Shown here one piece after another: positions 45,801 to 53,150 of a stretch of DNA of 64,000 nucleotides (position 1 is the stretch's first letter; every line of letters begins with the position of its first letter). The notes under the pieces were generated by a model. That model did no database searches. It was given only the letters and a program-made list of their open reading frames with translations, and was not told the origin of the DNA. Source of the stretch: Bacteroidales bacterium CF. GTDB lineage: Bacteria > Bacteroidota > Bacteroidia > Bacteroidales > UBA932. Position numbers and translations under genes: made by a program. The DNA lies in contig CP006772.1 in assembly GCA_000473305.1 (NCBI GenBank), positions 434,001-498,000 on the forward strand, given 5' to 3'.

Positions 45801-46092
45801 TGCAGACAATGAAAGTGCAAGAGAGCTAATGCAAAAGGATAAGTTGAGAGAATTAGCTGTTGCTTTAACGGAGACTATCAGACAAAATGCTTCAATCGAT
45901 TGGACGATTAAGGAAAGTGTCAGAGCAAAACTGAAGGTAGCCGTTAAAAGACTCCTGAGGAAATACGGATATCCACCAGATATGCAAATGCTCGCGACCG
46001 AAACTGTTTTAAAGCAAGCTGAAATAATTGCGAACGAATTGACCTTGCCAAAGGTTTTCGTAAATCCGGAAAAAGAGAAGATAATGAGTTAG
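42829..46092 (+). CDS. hsdR: Type I restriction enzyme HsdR subunit
   Basis: The 1087-residue motor/nuclease starts at ATG 42829, overlapping the Argonaute stop (TGATG). A GTG at 42826 is a less likely start. The N-terminal nuclease has the PD-ExK set RPDVVLFV and VVIELKNA around residues 142-160. The helicase shows HTQGSGKS (Walker A), IADEAHRT (DEAH box), GFTGTPIE and MTGFDAPS-like LTGFDAPSMHTLYIDKPM with QAIARVNRV. The C-terminal helical domain ends in LPKVFVNPEK. All motifs are intact, so the R-M system should restrict. It ends the operon. Confidence 0.95.
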   Translation: MDKITENTIESFAIELFEKLGYEYIYAPNIAPDGEMPERESYEQVLLVDRLKRAVKRINKFVPVDAQVEAIREIQRIASPELLANNETFHRLLTEGVPVSKQVEGNEQGDRVWLIDFKNPYNNDFVVANQFTVVENNNNKRPDVVLFVNGIPLVVIELKNAVDENATINSAFKQIETYKAIIPSLFTYNGFVVVSDGLEAKAGSISAGFSRFMAWKSADGKAEASHLVSQLETLILGMLNKETLIDLISHFIVFEKSKREDPGTGVITITTVKKLAAYHQYYAVNRAVESTIRASGISIKDVPSRFLTDTPENYGLPGVKKQPIGDRKGGVVWHTQGSGKSLSMVFYAGKIVLAMDNPTIVVITDRNDLDDQLFDTFAASKQLLRQDPVQAEDRNHLKELLKVGSGGVVFTTIQKFQPESGNVYELLSKRENIVVIADEAHRTQYGFKAKTIDDKNEKGDVVGIKTVYGFAKYMRDALPNATYLGFTGTPIENTDVNTPAVFGNYVDIYDIAQAVEDGATVRIYYESRLAKVALSDEGKRLVNELDDELDQEDLTDTQKAKSKWTQLEALVGSKNRINKIAKDIIEHFGQRQAVFEGKGMIVTMSRRIAADLYTAIVSLKPEWHSDELNKGVIKVVMTSASSDGPKISKHHTTKEQRRALAERMKNPEDELKLVIVRDMWLTGFDAPSMHTLYIDKPMKGHNLMQAIARVNRVYKDKPGGLIVDYLGIASDLKKALSFYSDAGGKGDPTILQEQAVQLMLEKLEVVSNMYHGFDYNEYFEAGTSKKLSVILAAEEHILGLEDGKKRYINEVSALSRAFAIAIPHDQAMDAKDEVSFFQAVKARLAKFDVSGSGRTDVDVETTIRQVIDKALVSEKVIDVFDAAGLKKPDISILSEEFLLELKGMEHKNVALEVLKKLLNDEIKYRARKNLVRSKSLMEMLENSIKKYHNKILSAAEVIEELIKLSKEIVEMDNEAKAMNLSDFEYAFYTAVADNESARELMQKDKLRELAVALTETIRQNASIDWTIKESVRAKLKVAVKRLLRKYGYPPDMQMLATETVLKQAEIIANELTLPKVFVNPEKEKIMS

Positions 46093-46158
46093 TTTGAGTA
46101 TATATTTAATATATGAAAATGACACTGATTTTTAGTTTATAATTAATTATTATTTGTT

Positions 46159-46617
46159 ATGAAAAGGATGATCTTTGTATTTACTATGATGCTTTCATCT
46201 TCACTGTCCTTTGGTCAGCTTATACCCAAAGGCTTTAGAATATTAACTATTAATGACGTAGATTCTGCACTAGTAATACTTCAAAAAGCTACTACACAAC
46301 AGAAAGTTATGCCGGTATTTTCTGAGGTTACAAAAGAATATTTTGCTCAAACATGGCAAGTGGGAAAACGGAATGCACTAACCATGACTTCTAGAACTAT
46401 AGAATTGCCTCATAAGACATATTATGAATATATAACTAAGATGTATGTTAGAGGTGGATGGAAGATCAATATTCTTAATTCAACAACAAGTCCGGATCAT
46501 CTTACTATTACTAATAAGGATTTAGCAGAGCAAGCGTTTGCGGCATTGCTTTGCCTCATTAAAAATTCTGGAAATAAAAATTATGAGGTTATATTAAAAT
46601 CTCTTGAGTCAAAATAA
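46159..46617 (+). CDS. Small secreted protein of unknown function
   Basis: The 152-residue frame starts with a good signal peptide (KRMIFVFTMMLSSSLSFGQ). The mature part is mixed alpha/beta with no recognised motif. It lies 66 nt after hsdR in AT-rich DNA and has normal coding character for the island. No family is recognised. It may be a cargo gene carried with the island. Confidence 0.55.
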   Translation: MKRMIFVFTMMLSSSLSFGQLIPKGFRILTINDVDSALVILQKATTQQKVMPVFSEVTKEYFAQTWQVGKRNALTMTSRTIELPHKTYYEYITKMYVRGGWKINILNSTTSPDHLTITNKDLAEQAFAALLCLIKNSGNKNYEVILKSLESK

Positions 46618-46748
46618 ATTAGAATAGATACGGAATAGTCCTTGACTACAAAATTCTTCTTTTCAAAGGTTGCCTAAAAGGCTTTATCTGCAAACGAAAA
46701 GGATTGTTTTTCGGAAAGTCCAAGTGCCAGCAGATACAAAGGCAAAAA

Positions 46749-46845
46749 GGACCTTGGTTTTTTAGCCGATTTCGCAGCGTGGTTTTCAGGAAAAAGTGCG
46801 AGGACCGTTCAACGACCGAAGGAAAGATATAAGAATCATTAATTT
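46749..46845. repeat. Repeat unit A, copy 1
   Basis: About 97 bp beginning GACCTTGGTTTTTTAGCC and including AGGAAAAAGTGCGAGGACCG. It is closely matched by 51573-51666. In both places it is followed directly by a hairpin unit B copy. No coding function is seen. The stretch 46618-46748 before it holds no recognisable gene. Confidence 0.7.
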
Positions 46846-46976
46846 GCCTCATAAGCCGCTTACAAGTTAGTGGGAAAATACTGGATCAGGGCATTTCAGC
46901 CGGAGGGAGTGCAACGACTGAGGATGGACAGCCCTGAGACAGTATTTGTCCAAAGTATAGAAGCGGCTTATGAGGC
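46846..46976. repeat. Repeat unit B, copy 1: 131-bp long hairpin
   Basis: The outer arms GCCTCATAAGCCGCTT (46846-46861) and AAGCGGCTTATGAGGC (46961-46976) pair perfectly over 16 bp. Inside, ATACTG/CAGTAT and TCAGGGC/GCCCTGA extend the fold. The loop holds CAGCCGGAG and TGAGGATGGAC, which recur in copy 3. Such a shape suits a folded RNA, a mobile miniature element or a recombination site. Related copies are at 51475-51567 (truncated) and 51667-51794. 46977-47172 between B1 and the leader duplicate has no gene. Confidence 0.7.
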
Positions 46977-47172
46977 CGTTAAGAAAAACCAGCGTCCTTG
47001 AGAATTTTTGGCTGCGACAAACGATTTTTCCGGACAGTGGCCGAAAACGACACCTTGCCAAGGTTTTTCTTCAGATGAGCCAATAATAAACTATTGTACA
47101 CACATGTTGGAGGAATAATTAACGTTACCCATAATACAAAGCCACATTTAAAGTAAATGAAAAATTTAGCTA

Positions 47173-47260
47173 GTATTTTTATTCTCAACCCCGTGTTAAT
47201 TTGTTAATTTTGAGTATTAATTGAAACTTGTTGAGTCTTATTTTTAAGAATAGTAAATGG
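47173..47260 (+). repeat. Duplicate of the hsdM leader, cut by IS21
   Basis: This matches 35239-35325 closely and includes the TAATTTTG -7-like element at 47205-47212. It ends in ATGG (47257-47260), which is also found right after the IS21 element at 49771-49774. It shows that a second hsdM start once stood here. Confidence 0.8.
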
Positions 47261-47320
47261 TGTAATCAGCAAATAAAATTACCCATTTTTTCGTAAATAA
47301 GATTCCTCATTTTTTCGCAA

Positions 47321-48091
47321 TTAAGCTTCCCCATTGGGTGTTGGTTTATTAAATATTGTTTTTCTATTGTCCATTCTATAGCTATTCCCCTCAAGTTTAA
47401 CAACTTCGCACTTGAACAAGAGCCTATCAAGCAGTGCTGTTGCTACTACTTCATCATCAAGTGTCTCTGCCCACTCTTTTGGAGATTTGTTGGTTGTAAT
47501 AATTATTGAGCACATTCCGTGAAGGGCATTAACCAGGTTAAAGAAGCCTACCGCGTCACTTTTCTTCATTGGGAAGAGCATAATGTCATCAATGGCTATA
47601 AGGTCTGCTTTCAGCAGTCTTTTATAAGCATTAAGAGCCTTTCCGGATATATCTTTTAACTTGAGTATTTCCACTAACTCTTCCATTGTTTTGAAGTAAG
47701 ACTTATAACCCATTTTAGCTGCATCGTGAACTAAACCGGCTGCGAGATATGTTTTGCCAACACCGGGAGGTCCCATAAGTACCAGATTATAGCAGTTATC
47801 CATCCAGACAAGCTCTCTGAGTTGTTTCATCTCAGGTTTGCTTATTCCATTAAAATGGCTGAAGTCGTATTTGTCAAGATTATGATCTGATGGTAAATGT
47901 GCTCTTTTTAGCAATGATGTCATTTTCTTCTGTTGTCTTACCAAAATCTCATCATCCAGGATGCTGTTGAGGAACTCAATATAACTAGGCTTGTCTATCT
48001 GGGCTGTATGTATGTACTTTTCTGCCCCCGATTGCAACACATTAATTTTTAGGGTTAATGCACATTGTTTAACTCTCTCCATCTCTACCAT
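47321..48091 (-). CDS. istB: IS21 helper ATPase IstB
   Basis: The 256-residue AAA+ ATPase assists IstA. The Walker A motif is GPPGVGKTYLA (residues ~108-118). Walker B is DLIAIDDIMLF, and the IstB-type sensor region is CSIIITTNKSPKEWAE. It starts inside the 3' end of istA (7-nt overlap), the usual coupled arrangement. No damage is visible. Confidence 0.94.
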   Translation of the reverse strand: MVEMERVKQCALTLKINVLQSGAEKYIHTAQIDKPSYIEFLNSILDDEILVRQQKKMTSLLKRAHLPSDHNLDKYDFSHFNGISKPEMKQLRELVWMDNCYNLVLMGPPGVGKTYLAAGLVHDAAKMGYKSYFKTMEELVEILKLKDISGKALNAYKRLLKADLIAIDDIMLFPMKKSDAVGFFNLVNALHGMCSIIITTNKSPKEWAETLDDEVVATALLDRLLFKCEVVKLEGNSYRMDNRKTIFNKPTPNGEA

Positions 48092-49635
48092 GACATTATG
48101 TTTTGATATGAGTTAATGTCTCTTGTCTGAGGCTCCATTGCTATTTTACGAAGAGTAGTCATACTCGTCTTTCCGGGAGCTATTTTAGCAGTCGTTTGGT
48201 TCTGCAGGGTTTTGGCTATATCAGCAAAGTCAGCTGCGTTATAAATACTCTTATCAATGCATATATCAAGAGCTCTCTTGAGGATATCCTTATCATAGCG
48301 GCCTATGCTATGTTTCAGTGAGACGAGGTTATCCTTAAGATAACGCCTCTTCTTATCCGATAGTAGTTGCACCCATGTGTTAGCATCGTCTGTATCTCCA
48401 AGTCCGTTAAGAACCTGCTCATAAAGCTCGGAGCTGGATATATCAGGGATTTTCCAGTGATTGACCGAAGAGACATATCCTCCTTTGGTTTGTGGTATAA
48501 GATGCTCTGCCAGATTATCCCCGAAAGAGTCAGTAATAACAAGTTTGTCTTCTTCAATATATAATCTTACAACTGTTCCGTCTCCCTGATATGAACCTCT
48601 TGGGAGGGAGTAGTAATTACCCTTATATCTTATTGTATGATCTCTTCTGACATTGTACTCACGGTATTCAGGCTCAGGTTTTAACGGACTCATACGAGGG
48701 GAGAGCAGATATTCTCTCTCTTTCATCCACTCATCATTAGGCACCAGTTGAGTCCCGTTATTCATCTTTCCGTTACCGGTTCTTGCAAGCCAGGCCATAA
48801 CCTCTCTGTTTAACTGCTCATCTGAGTTATACTTTCTTGCAACAAGGAAGTTCTGTTTTATATACTTGACAGCATTCTCGACCTTTCCCTTTGTCTGAGG
48901 GTCTGCCTTCCTGCAGAAAACAGGAGTAAATACTTCACCGCTTGTATATCTGCCGAACTCCTGTGTGAGAACTATGTCTCCAAAGTTCTCTCCCTTTGTA
49001 AAGACTCTGTCCTGGTCATACAGTAATTTTTGAGGTGCTCCATGAAGGTATTCAAATCCTAATTGATGTGCATAAATAGCCGTCTTGCTTGTAAATGGCG
49101 TACTCTGAAAATAGACATACTTCTGTCTGGATCTGCCAAGTACTATTACAAAGAAGTGTACTCTGTGATTCTTCCCACTATCTGTGCTCAGCAGTATTGT
49201 CCCAAAATCAACCTGACCCCACTCTCCGTAAGGAGTGTCTGCCCACTTTCTCATCATTCTGAGTTGTCTGTCATTTACCTTGTCAATGTTGTATTTGGCT
49301 CTCACCTGCATCACATAATTATAAACAGTCTTACTGCTAACATCTAATAAATCCGGGTGGTGCTCTTTGAGCTTGTCTTCAACAGCTGAACTTGAAAGAA
49401 AAGGGAACTCATCAAGCAAGTCATAAATAAATGACTCGTATGGATCAAGTTTTTTACTCCTCTCTTCCGGTAGGAGCTTTAGATACTCATCTAAAGACAT
49501 CTTTAACATTTTCTTGACTGTTTTGCGGTCAATTGACAACTCAATTGCAATTTGGCTTTTGTTTAGCCCAATTTCTGATAATTCTTTAACTTTGTTCCAC
49601 ATAATGATCCTCCGGGATTTTTGTGTATCCTTCAT
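48085..49635 (-). CDS. istA: IS21 transposase IstA
   Basis: The 516-residue transposase has an N-terminal helix-turn-helix (KVKELSEIGLNKSQIAIELSIDRKTVKKML). The rve integrase core has its Asp in WGQVDFGTILL, a second Asp in KLLYDQDRVF and a Glu in KGKVENAVKYIK. A C-terminal beta-barrel follows. It is complete and should be active. Its start lies about 135 nt inside the element's right end. Confidence 0.94.
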   Translation of the reverse strand: MKDTQKSRRIIMWNKVKELSEIGLNKSQIAIELSIDRKTVKKMLKMSLDEYLKLLPEERSKKLDPYESFIYDLLDEFPFLSSSAVEDKLKEHHPDLLDVSSKTVYNYVMQVRAKYNIDKVNDRQLRMMRKWADTPYGEWGQVDFGTILLSTDSGKNHRVHFFVIVLGRSRQKYVYFQSTPFTSKTAIYAHQLGFEYLHGAPQKLLYDQDRVFTKGENFGDIVLTQEFGRYTSGEVFTPVFCRKADPQTKGKVENAVKYIKQNFLVARKYNSDEQLNREVMAWLARTGNGKMNNGTQLVPNDEWMKEREYLLSPRMSPLKPEPEYREYNVRRDHTIRYKGNYYSLPRGSYQGDGTVVRLYIEEDKLVITDSFGDNLAEHLIPQTKGGYVSSVNHWKIPDISSSELYEQVLNGLGDTDDANTWVQLLSDKKRRYLKDNLVSLKHSIGRYDKDILKRALDICIDKSIYNAADFADIAKTLQNQTTAKIAPGKTSMTTLRKIAMEPQTRDINSYQNIMSW

Positions 49636-49770
49636 AATTTCGTATTCATTTAGCGTTTGAATTATAAAATTATGAAGGATTTTTAATTGCCACCCGCTGG
49701 GGACGCCTATTTGCCAAAATGTGGGGATTCCTATTTACGAAAATTTGGGGATTCTAAATTACCGATTACA

Positions 49771-49824
49771 ATGGCAAAGAAAAACGGAAACAGCCCGGAA
49801 GAACCTTTTAAAATAAAATTGTAA
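49771..49824 (+). pseudogene. hsdM 5' relic, 17 codons
   Basis: Bases after the IS21 element encode MAKKNGNSPEEPFKIKL then stop. The first seven residues match HsdM (MAKKNGN) and the next are close. The rest of hsdM is missing and dinD begins four bases later, so this is the stump of a second hsdM gene. Confidence 0.75.
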
Positions 49825-49827
49825 TCC

Positions 49828-50242
49828 ATGGCAAAAGTACTCATGAATCAACATAACAACCTGTTTGAACAAATAAAACAAACAGATGAAAACGGTAATG
49901 AATTTTGGAGCGCCCGAGATTTGTCCAAGGTTTTGGAATATTCTGAATACAGGCACTTTATACCCGTAATAGAAAGGGCAAAAGAGGCTTGTACAAATAG
50001 TGGCCAGAATATATCAGACCATTTCGAGGATATCCTCGAAATGGTTAATATTGGATCAGGAGCACAAAGACAAACAGAAGGCCAACCAAACCCATTACGA
50101 AGTGGGTAAAAAAGTTCGCAAAACCATTGATGAGCTGGGGGGCGAAATGCCCGAAAACCTGCCTGTGGCAGACAGTATTAAAACGATTGACAAAAACAAA
50201 GAACCAAGGCTGCTAAAACCCAGAAAGAAGAAAAATGAGTAA
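49828..50242 (+). pseudogene. dinD: dinD relic with internal deletion and frame change
   Basis: The 5' frame (49828-50109) encodes a DinD N-terminus: FEQIKQTDENGNEFWSARDLSKVLEYSEYRHF and DHFEDILEMVNIGSGAQR. It then runs out of frame into DNA that, in another frame, encodes a DinD-like C-terminus (NQTHYEVGKKVRKTIDELGGEMPENLPV, ending at 50242). About 120-140 codons between the two parts are gone. DinD is a damage-inducible protein often found near type I R-M systems. This copy cannot be functional. Confidence 0.8.
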
Positions 50243-50474
50243 TAGCAACATATTTAACTTTACCGTGGGCGAACTCATAAAAATACTACAGCAGCATCCC
50301 GACGATATGCCGGTTGTGGTAAGTGGTTACGAAAGTGGCTACGAGAATTTTTACCAGCCATTCGTAAAAAAAGTAAAACATCTGCCCGAAAATTATTATC
50401 GAGATGGCGGATTTCAGCTTGACGACAATGGAACAGAGGTCCTGATTTTGGAACGGGAGATGAGGTATGACTGA
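50235..50474 (+). CDS. 79-residue protein of unknown function
   Basis: The short frame overlaps the dinD relic end by 8 nt (ATGAGT...). It encodes FTVGELIKILQQHPDDMPVVVSGYESGYENF, a pattern that looks folded, with a coherent alpha/beta start. Similar small proteins occur beside dinD in R-M loci, though I cannot name the family. Its survival after decay of dinD suggests it may still be made. Confidence 0.55.
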   Translation: MSNSNIFNFTVGELIKILQQHPDDMPVVVSGYESGYENFYQPFVKKVKHLPENYYRDGGFQLDDNGTEVLILEREMRYD

Positions 50475-50534
50475 ATAAGCGAGACCTTGCCAAGGTTTTT
50501 CGAGTGAATCCGGAAGGGTGCTGAGGTATGCTGT

Positions 50535-50936
50535 CTAGATAAGACTTAAGCTAGCCAATTCTCTGCCTATCCTGTTCAACTCCTTTTCAATCTTAGATAT
50601 CTGTTTTTCACTAATGTATTGTCCACTTTTATATTGCCTCATTAGTGATGGATTAATCCCGGCAGTTTTAGCAAATTGAGAAACATTAATTATTCGATAA
50701 TAGTCAAATAAAGAAGCAAGATCATACTTGTATTCAAAGGTGAGATTCTTTAGCTCTTCAGGTAATTCTTGCCCGTCTTCAGCATATACCTCAATAATCT
50801 CCTGGACAGAATTTTCAAAGTCCTTTTTTGCTTCTGCAACACTGATGCCCTCTCCAATGATAGTGCTTTTCAAATCAGGTGTGTAGATGCCGAATGTGCC
50901 GTTTTTGCCTTTTTCAATTAGTGCTACTGTTTTCAT
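50535..50936 (-). CDS. hicB: HicB-type antitoxin
   Basis: The 133-residue protein has the HicB ferredoxin-like fold (MKTVALIEKGKNGTFGIYTPDL, GISVAEAKKDFENSVQEIIE) and a C-terminal helix-turn-helix (VSQFAKTAGINPSLMRQYKSGQYISEKQI). It neutralises HicA and probably represses the operon. It lies 46 nt downstream of hicA. HicA-first order is common for this pair. Confidence 0.87.
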   Translation of the reverse strand: MKTVALIEKGKNGTFGIYTPDLKSTIIGEGISVAEAKKDFENSVQEIIEVYAEDGQELPEELKNLTFEYKYDLASLFDYYRIINVSQFAKTAGINPSLMRQYKSGQYISEKQISKIEKELNRIGRELASLSLI

Positions 50937-50982
50937 GGCGCGTTGTTTTGATTCTGTTAAATTGATTGGCAGCTGATTATAT

Positions 50983-51165
50983 TTAAAACCCTATCTGCTT
51001 TTTAAGTTTGTTAAATGTTCCGTTTTTAATCTCTTCTGAGCTGTGCCTACTAATCAGGAGTAGATCTTCTCTATCCGGATGATGGTAAATGTCATGATTT
51101 GAACCATTTCGTTTTAATATCCACCCGTTCGACACAGCAATCCTTCTCAATTCCCCCCACTTCAT
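50983..51165 (-). CDS. hicA: HicA-type mRNA interferase toxin
   Basis: The 60-residue protein starts at ATG 51165 (MKWGELRR). The longer frame from 51186 is less likely. It is a dsRBD-like HicA/YcfA protein with the catalytic His in RNGSNHDIYHHP and the C-terminal IKNGTFNKLKKQIGF. It cleaves mRNA when not bound by HicB. Upstream (51187-51470) holds only repeat-like sequence. Confidence 0.86.
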   Translation of the reverse strand: MKWGELRRIAVSNGWILKRNGSNHDIYHHPDREDLLLISRHSSEEIKNGTFNKLKKQIGF

Positions 51166-51474
51166 ACGAAAAACTTTTACACACAAATATATTGCAATAA
51201 TGTTATATATGCAATTTTATTTTGGGACTTTATCAGATTTTTTTGTTGTCAGTTGGTTAGTGTAACTACCCAACTGAAACTAACAACAGCAGATAGCAAA
51301 CAATATGAGTCTGACATTGCTTGACCTTGCCAAGGTTTTAGTACTCAGATGTCTTCAGTATTGCTGACGTGTCAATACTATATTGCGGCAGCAAATTTAT
51401 TTTGCTGCCAATTTATAGTTTTCAAAAAGACACCTTGCAAAGTTTTTTCGTGAAAATATAAGACTCGACAATTT

Positions 51475-51567
51475 GCCTCATAAACCGCTTACAAATTAGT
51501 GGAAAAATACTGGATCAGGGCATTTCAGCCGGAGCAGGAGTACGGAGCGATTGAAGACATAAAGCCG
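51475..51567. repeat. Repeat unit B, copy 2, truncated
   Basis: The left arm (GCCTCATAAACCGCTT) and the part to CATTTCAGCCGGAG match copy 1. The right arm is missing, and unit A copy 2 begins immediately after, so the hairpin is broken. Confidence 0.65.
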
Positions 51568-51572
51568 CAAAA

Positions 51573-51666
51573 GACCTTGGTTTTTTAGCCGATTTCGCAG
51601 CGTAGTTTTCAGGAAAAAGTGCGAGGACCGTTCAACGGAGAGAAGATATAAGAATCGTAAATTTAT
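51573..51666. repeat. Repeat unit A, copy 2
   Basis: Near-identical to 46749-46845, beginning GACCTTGGTTTTTTAGCC. It is again followed by a unit B copy. Confidence 0.7.
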
Positions 51667-51794
51667 CACATAAGCCGCTTAACATCAAGCGGAGATATAC
51701 CTGAGCAGGGCAATTTTCAGCCGGAGCGAACAACGTGAGTGAGGATGGACTGCCCTGCACAGGTGTAGCTCAGCAGTATAAAAAGCGGCTATCG
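51667..51794. repeat. Repeat unit B, copy 3: long hairpin
   Basis: AGCCGCTT near 51673-51680 pairs with AAGCGGCT at 51783-51790. Inner CAGGGC/GCCCTG is retained. The loop contains CAGCCGGAG and TGAGGATGGAC as in copy 1. The arms differ from copy 1 in compensating places, which hints that the fold matters. Confidence 0.65.
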
Positions 51795-51919
51795 GGAACA
51801 AATTAAGAAAAGGCAGTGCCTTTAAGTCTTATGCCTTCAAAGTGATTTTCCGTAACTTCAGATTGCCCTGTCGACAAGGCAGAAAAGGCCTGATTTTGTC
51901 TTGTGGACAAGACAAAGAA

Positions 51920-51949
51920 GATCATTCCGAGGACATACTCGATATGATT
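51920..51949 (+). pseudogene. dinD: Second dinD fragment
   Basis: Ten codons read DHSEDILDMI, closely matching DHFEDILEMV in the dinD relic at 49828-50242. The fragment lies just inside the end of the acyltransferase gene, between repeat copy 3 and that gene, and marks the right edge of the island. A small palindrome with arms GTCTTGT and ACAAGAC lies at 51898-51913. Confidence 0.5.
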
Positions 51950-53078
51950 ATGACTTTTTGTTCAAAAGCTTTTTCGAAAGGAATTTACGGACAGGTTCAT
52001 CGTAGAACTTCAGACTCAAATAAGCCAAAACCACACTTCCCGCAAACAGCGCAATCGCACCCGGCAAAGAATCAACAAACGTCAGATTATTATTCTTAAC
52101 CCAGGCATAATAGAGATAAATGAAGGGATAGTGAACCATATAAAGAGGGTACGAAATATCCCCCAGAAACTTACAAAGACCATTAGTGAACCTCCCCGAA
52201 ATCTTTCCCGAAGCCCCGATATAGACAAGCACAGGAAAAACCACAACCGCACAAAGCGTGTCATACAAACCGTTCATCCAAAGATGCTCACTGCCGCCGA
52301 CCCTCGGAATAGCAGAGAGAATAACGATAGCAACACCACCAATCCAGAAAGCACCCTTAACTTTGACAGGCTTGAAAATACGAGAAAGCAACAAACCGGC
52401 AGAGAAGGCAAACAGTAAGCGCAGCGAGCCCCCGAGCATATTATCACCCGTCATCGAGAATCCTACACAGATATCACCGTACGGTCCCCAAATTGCAAAC
52501 ACACCTAACCCTGCAGCTGCAGCTATAACCAGCCAGGTGAGAGCCTTGGTCGGAAGTTTATGAATAAAGAAAGCATAAAGGATATTGCCGATATATTCAA
52601 AAAAGAGAGACCAGCTTGGGCCATTCAGCGGATACATCTCACCAACGCCTCTGACTTCGGTTCCCGGGGTCGCAGGAATCAGCGCAGCACTCAACAGCGT
52701 GGCTATAAGCAGCATCATTACCGATATCCGGGAGACATCCCAGACCGGACAACCCTGCGTGTAAAACATTACCGCACCTATTACAGCCCCCAGAACCACC
52801 ATAGGATGCAGACGGATAAACCTTCGCTTGAGAAACTCTTTCACAGACATTGTTTTCCATCGGTCATCATAGGCGTAACCCATAACGAAGCCCGAGAGGA
52901 TAAAGAAGAAGTCAACGGCAAGATATCCATGGTTGATTCTCTGGTCAATATGACTTGTAGCAAATGCCTCGAAAATGTGAAAGCAAACGACTGTCAGTGC
53001 TGCTACACCACGTAATCCGTCAAGTATGCCGTAATGCGGCTTTGTATCTGCAAATGCAGCGGAAGAGATTTTTACCAT
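51948..53078 (-). CDS. Acyltransferase family 3 membrane protein (OafA/YrhL type)
   Basis: The 376-residue protein has about ten transmembrane segments. It starts with the family signature HYGILDGLRGVAALTVVCFH and later YLAVDFFFILSGFVMGY, with a KRFIRLHPMVVLG-like Arg-rich strand. Such proteins O-acetylate surface glycans, with the active His near the N-terminus. It may acetylate capsule, LPS or peptidoglycan. Its GC content resembles the genes to its right, so it lies outside the AT-rich island. Confidence 0.9.
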   Translation of the reverse strand: MVKISSAAFADTKPHYGILDGLRGVAALTVVCFHIFEAFATSHIDQRINHGYLAVDFFFILSGFVMGYAYDDRWKTMSVKEFLKRRFIRLHPMVVLGAVIGAVMFYTQGCPVWDVSRISVMMLLIATLLSAALIPATPGTEVRGVGEMYPLNGPSWSLFFEYIGNILYAFFIHKLPTKALTWLVIAAAAGLGVFAIWGPYGDICVGFSMTGDNMLGGSLRLLFAFSAGLLLSRIFKPVKVKGAFWIGGVAIVILSAIPRVGGSEHLWMNGLYDTLCAVVVFPVLVYIGASGKISGRFTNGLCKFLGDISYPLYMVHYPFIYLYYAWVKNNNLTFVDSLPGAIALFAGSVVLAYLSLKFYDEPVRKFLSKKLLNKKS

Positions 53079-53123
53079 AGTAGGTGCAAAGTTAGCGAAA
53101 TAACCTTGCCAAAGTTTTTTGTA

Positions 53124-53131
53124 TATCTTTG
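53124..53131 (+). promoter_or_regulatory. Possible -7 element of the ABC-F gene
   Basis: TATCTTTG fits TAnnTTTG and lies 20 nt before the ATG at 53151. CTTG at 53105-53108 could be the -33 box, but the spacer is short (15 bp). Confidence 0.35.
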
Positions 53132-53150
53132 CACCTCAAAATTTTAAAAT

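Larger units (their letters stand above)
47261..49770 (-). mobile_element. IS21-family insertion sequence, 2510 bp
   Basis: The element begins TGTAATC and ends GATTACA, so its termini are inverted repeats. Subterminal repeats (the ATTTTTTCG and ATTTACGAAAATTTGGGG type) lie at both ends. It carries istA and istB on the minus strand. It is flanked by a 4-bp duplication, ATGG (47257-47260 and 49771-49774), which is the start codon region of the duplicated hsdM. Confidence 0.9.

Noticed and set aside
35320-46092. BREX, DISARM or other multi-gene defence systems
   Set aside because: The hsdMRS genes have the classic type I motifs, and no PglZ, BrxL, DrmA or similar gene was seen.
49828-50109. Intact DinD protein
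   Set aside because: The frame ends after 93 residues, where the C-terminal part appears in another frame, so it is a deleted pseudogene.
46749-51794. Integron attC sites
   Set aside because: The unit B hairpins are long and dyad-symmetric like attC, but the GTTRRRY and RYYYAAC core boxes are not clear, and no integron integrase gene is in the window.
52560-53015. ORF opposite the acyltransferase gene
   Set aside because: It has no homologous motif and lies antisense to a well supported membrane protein.
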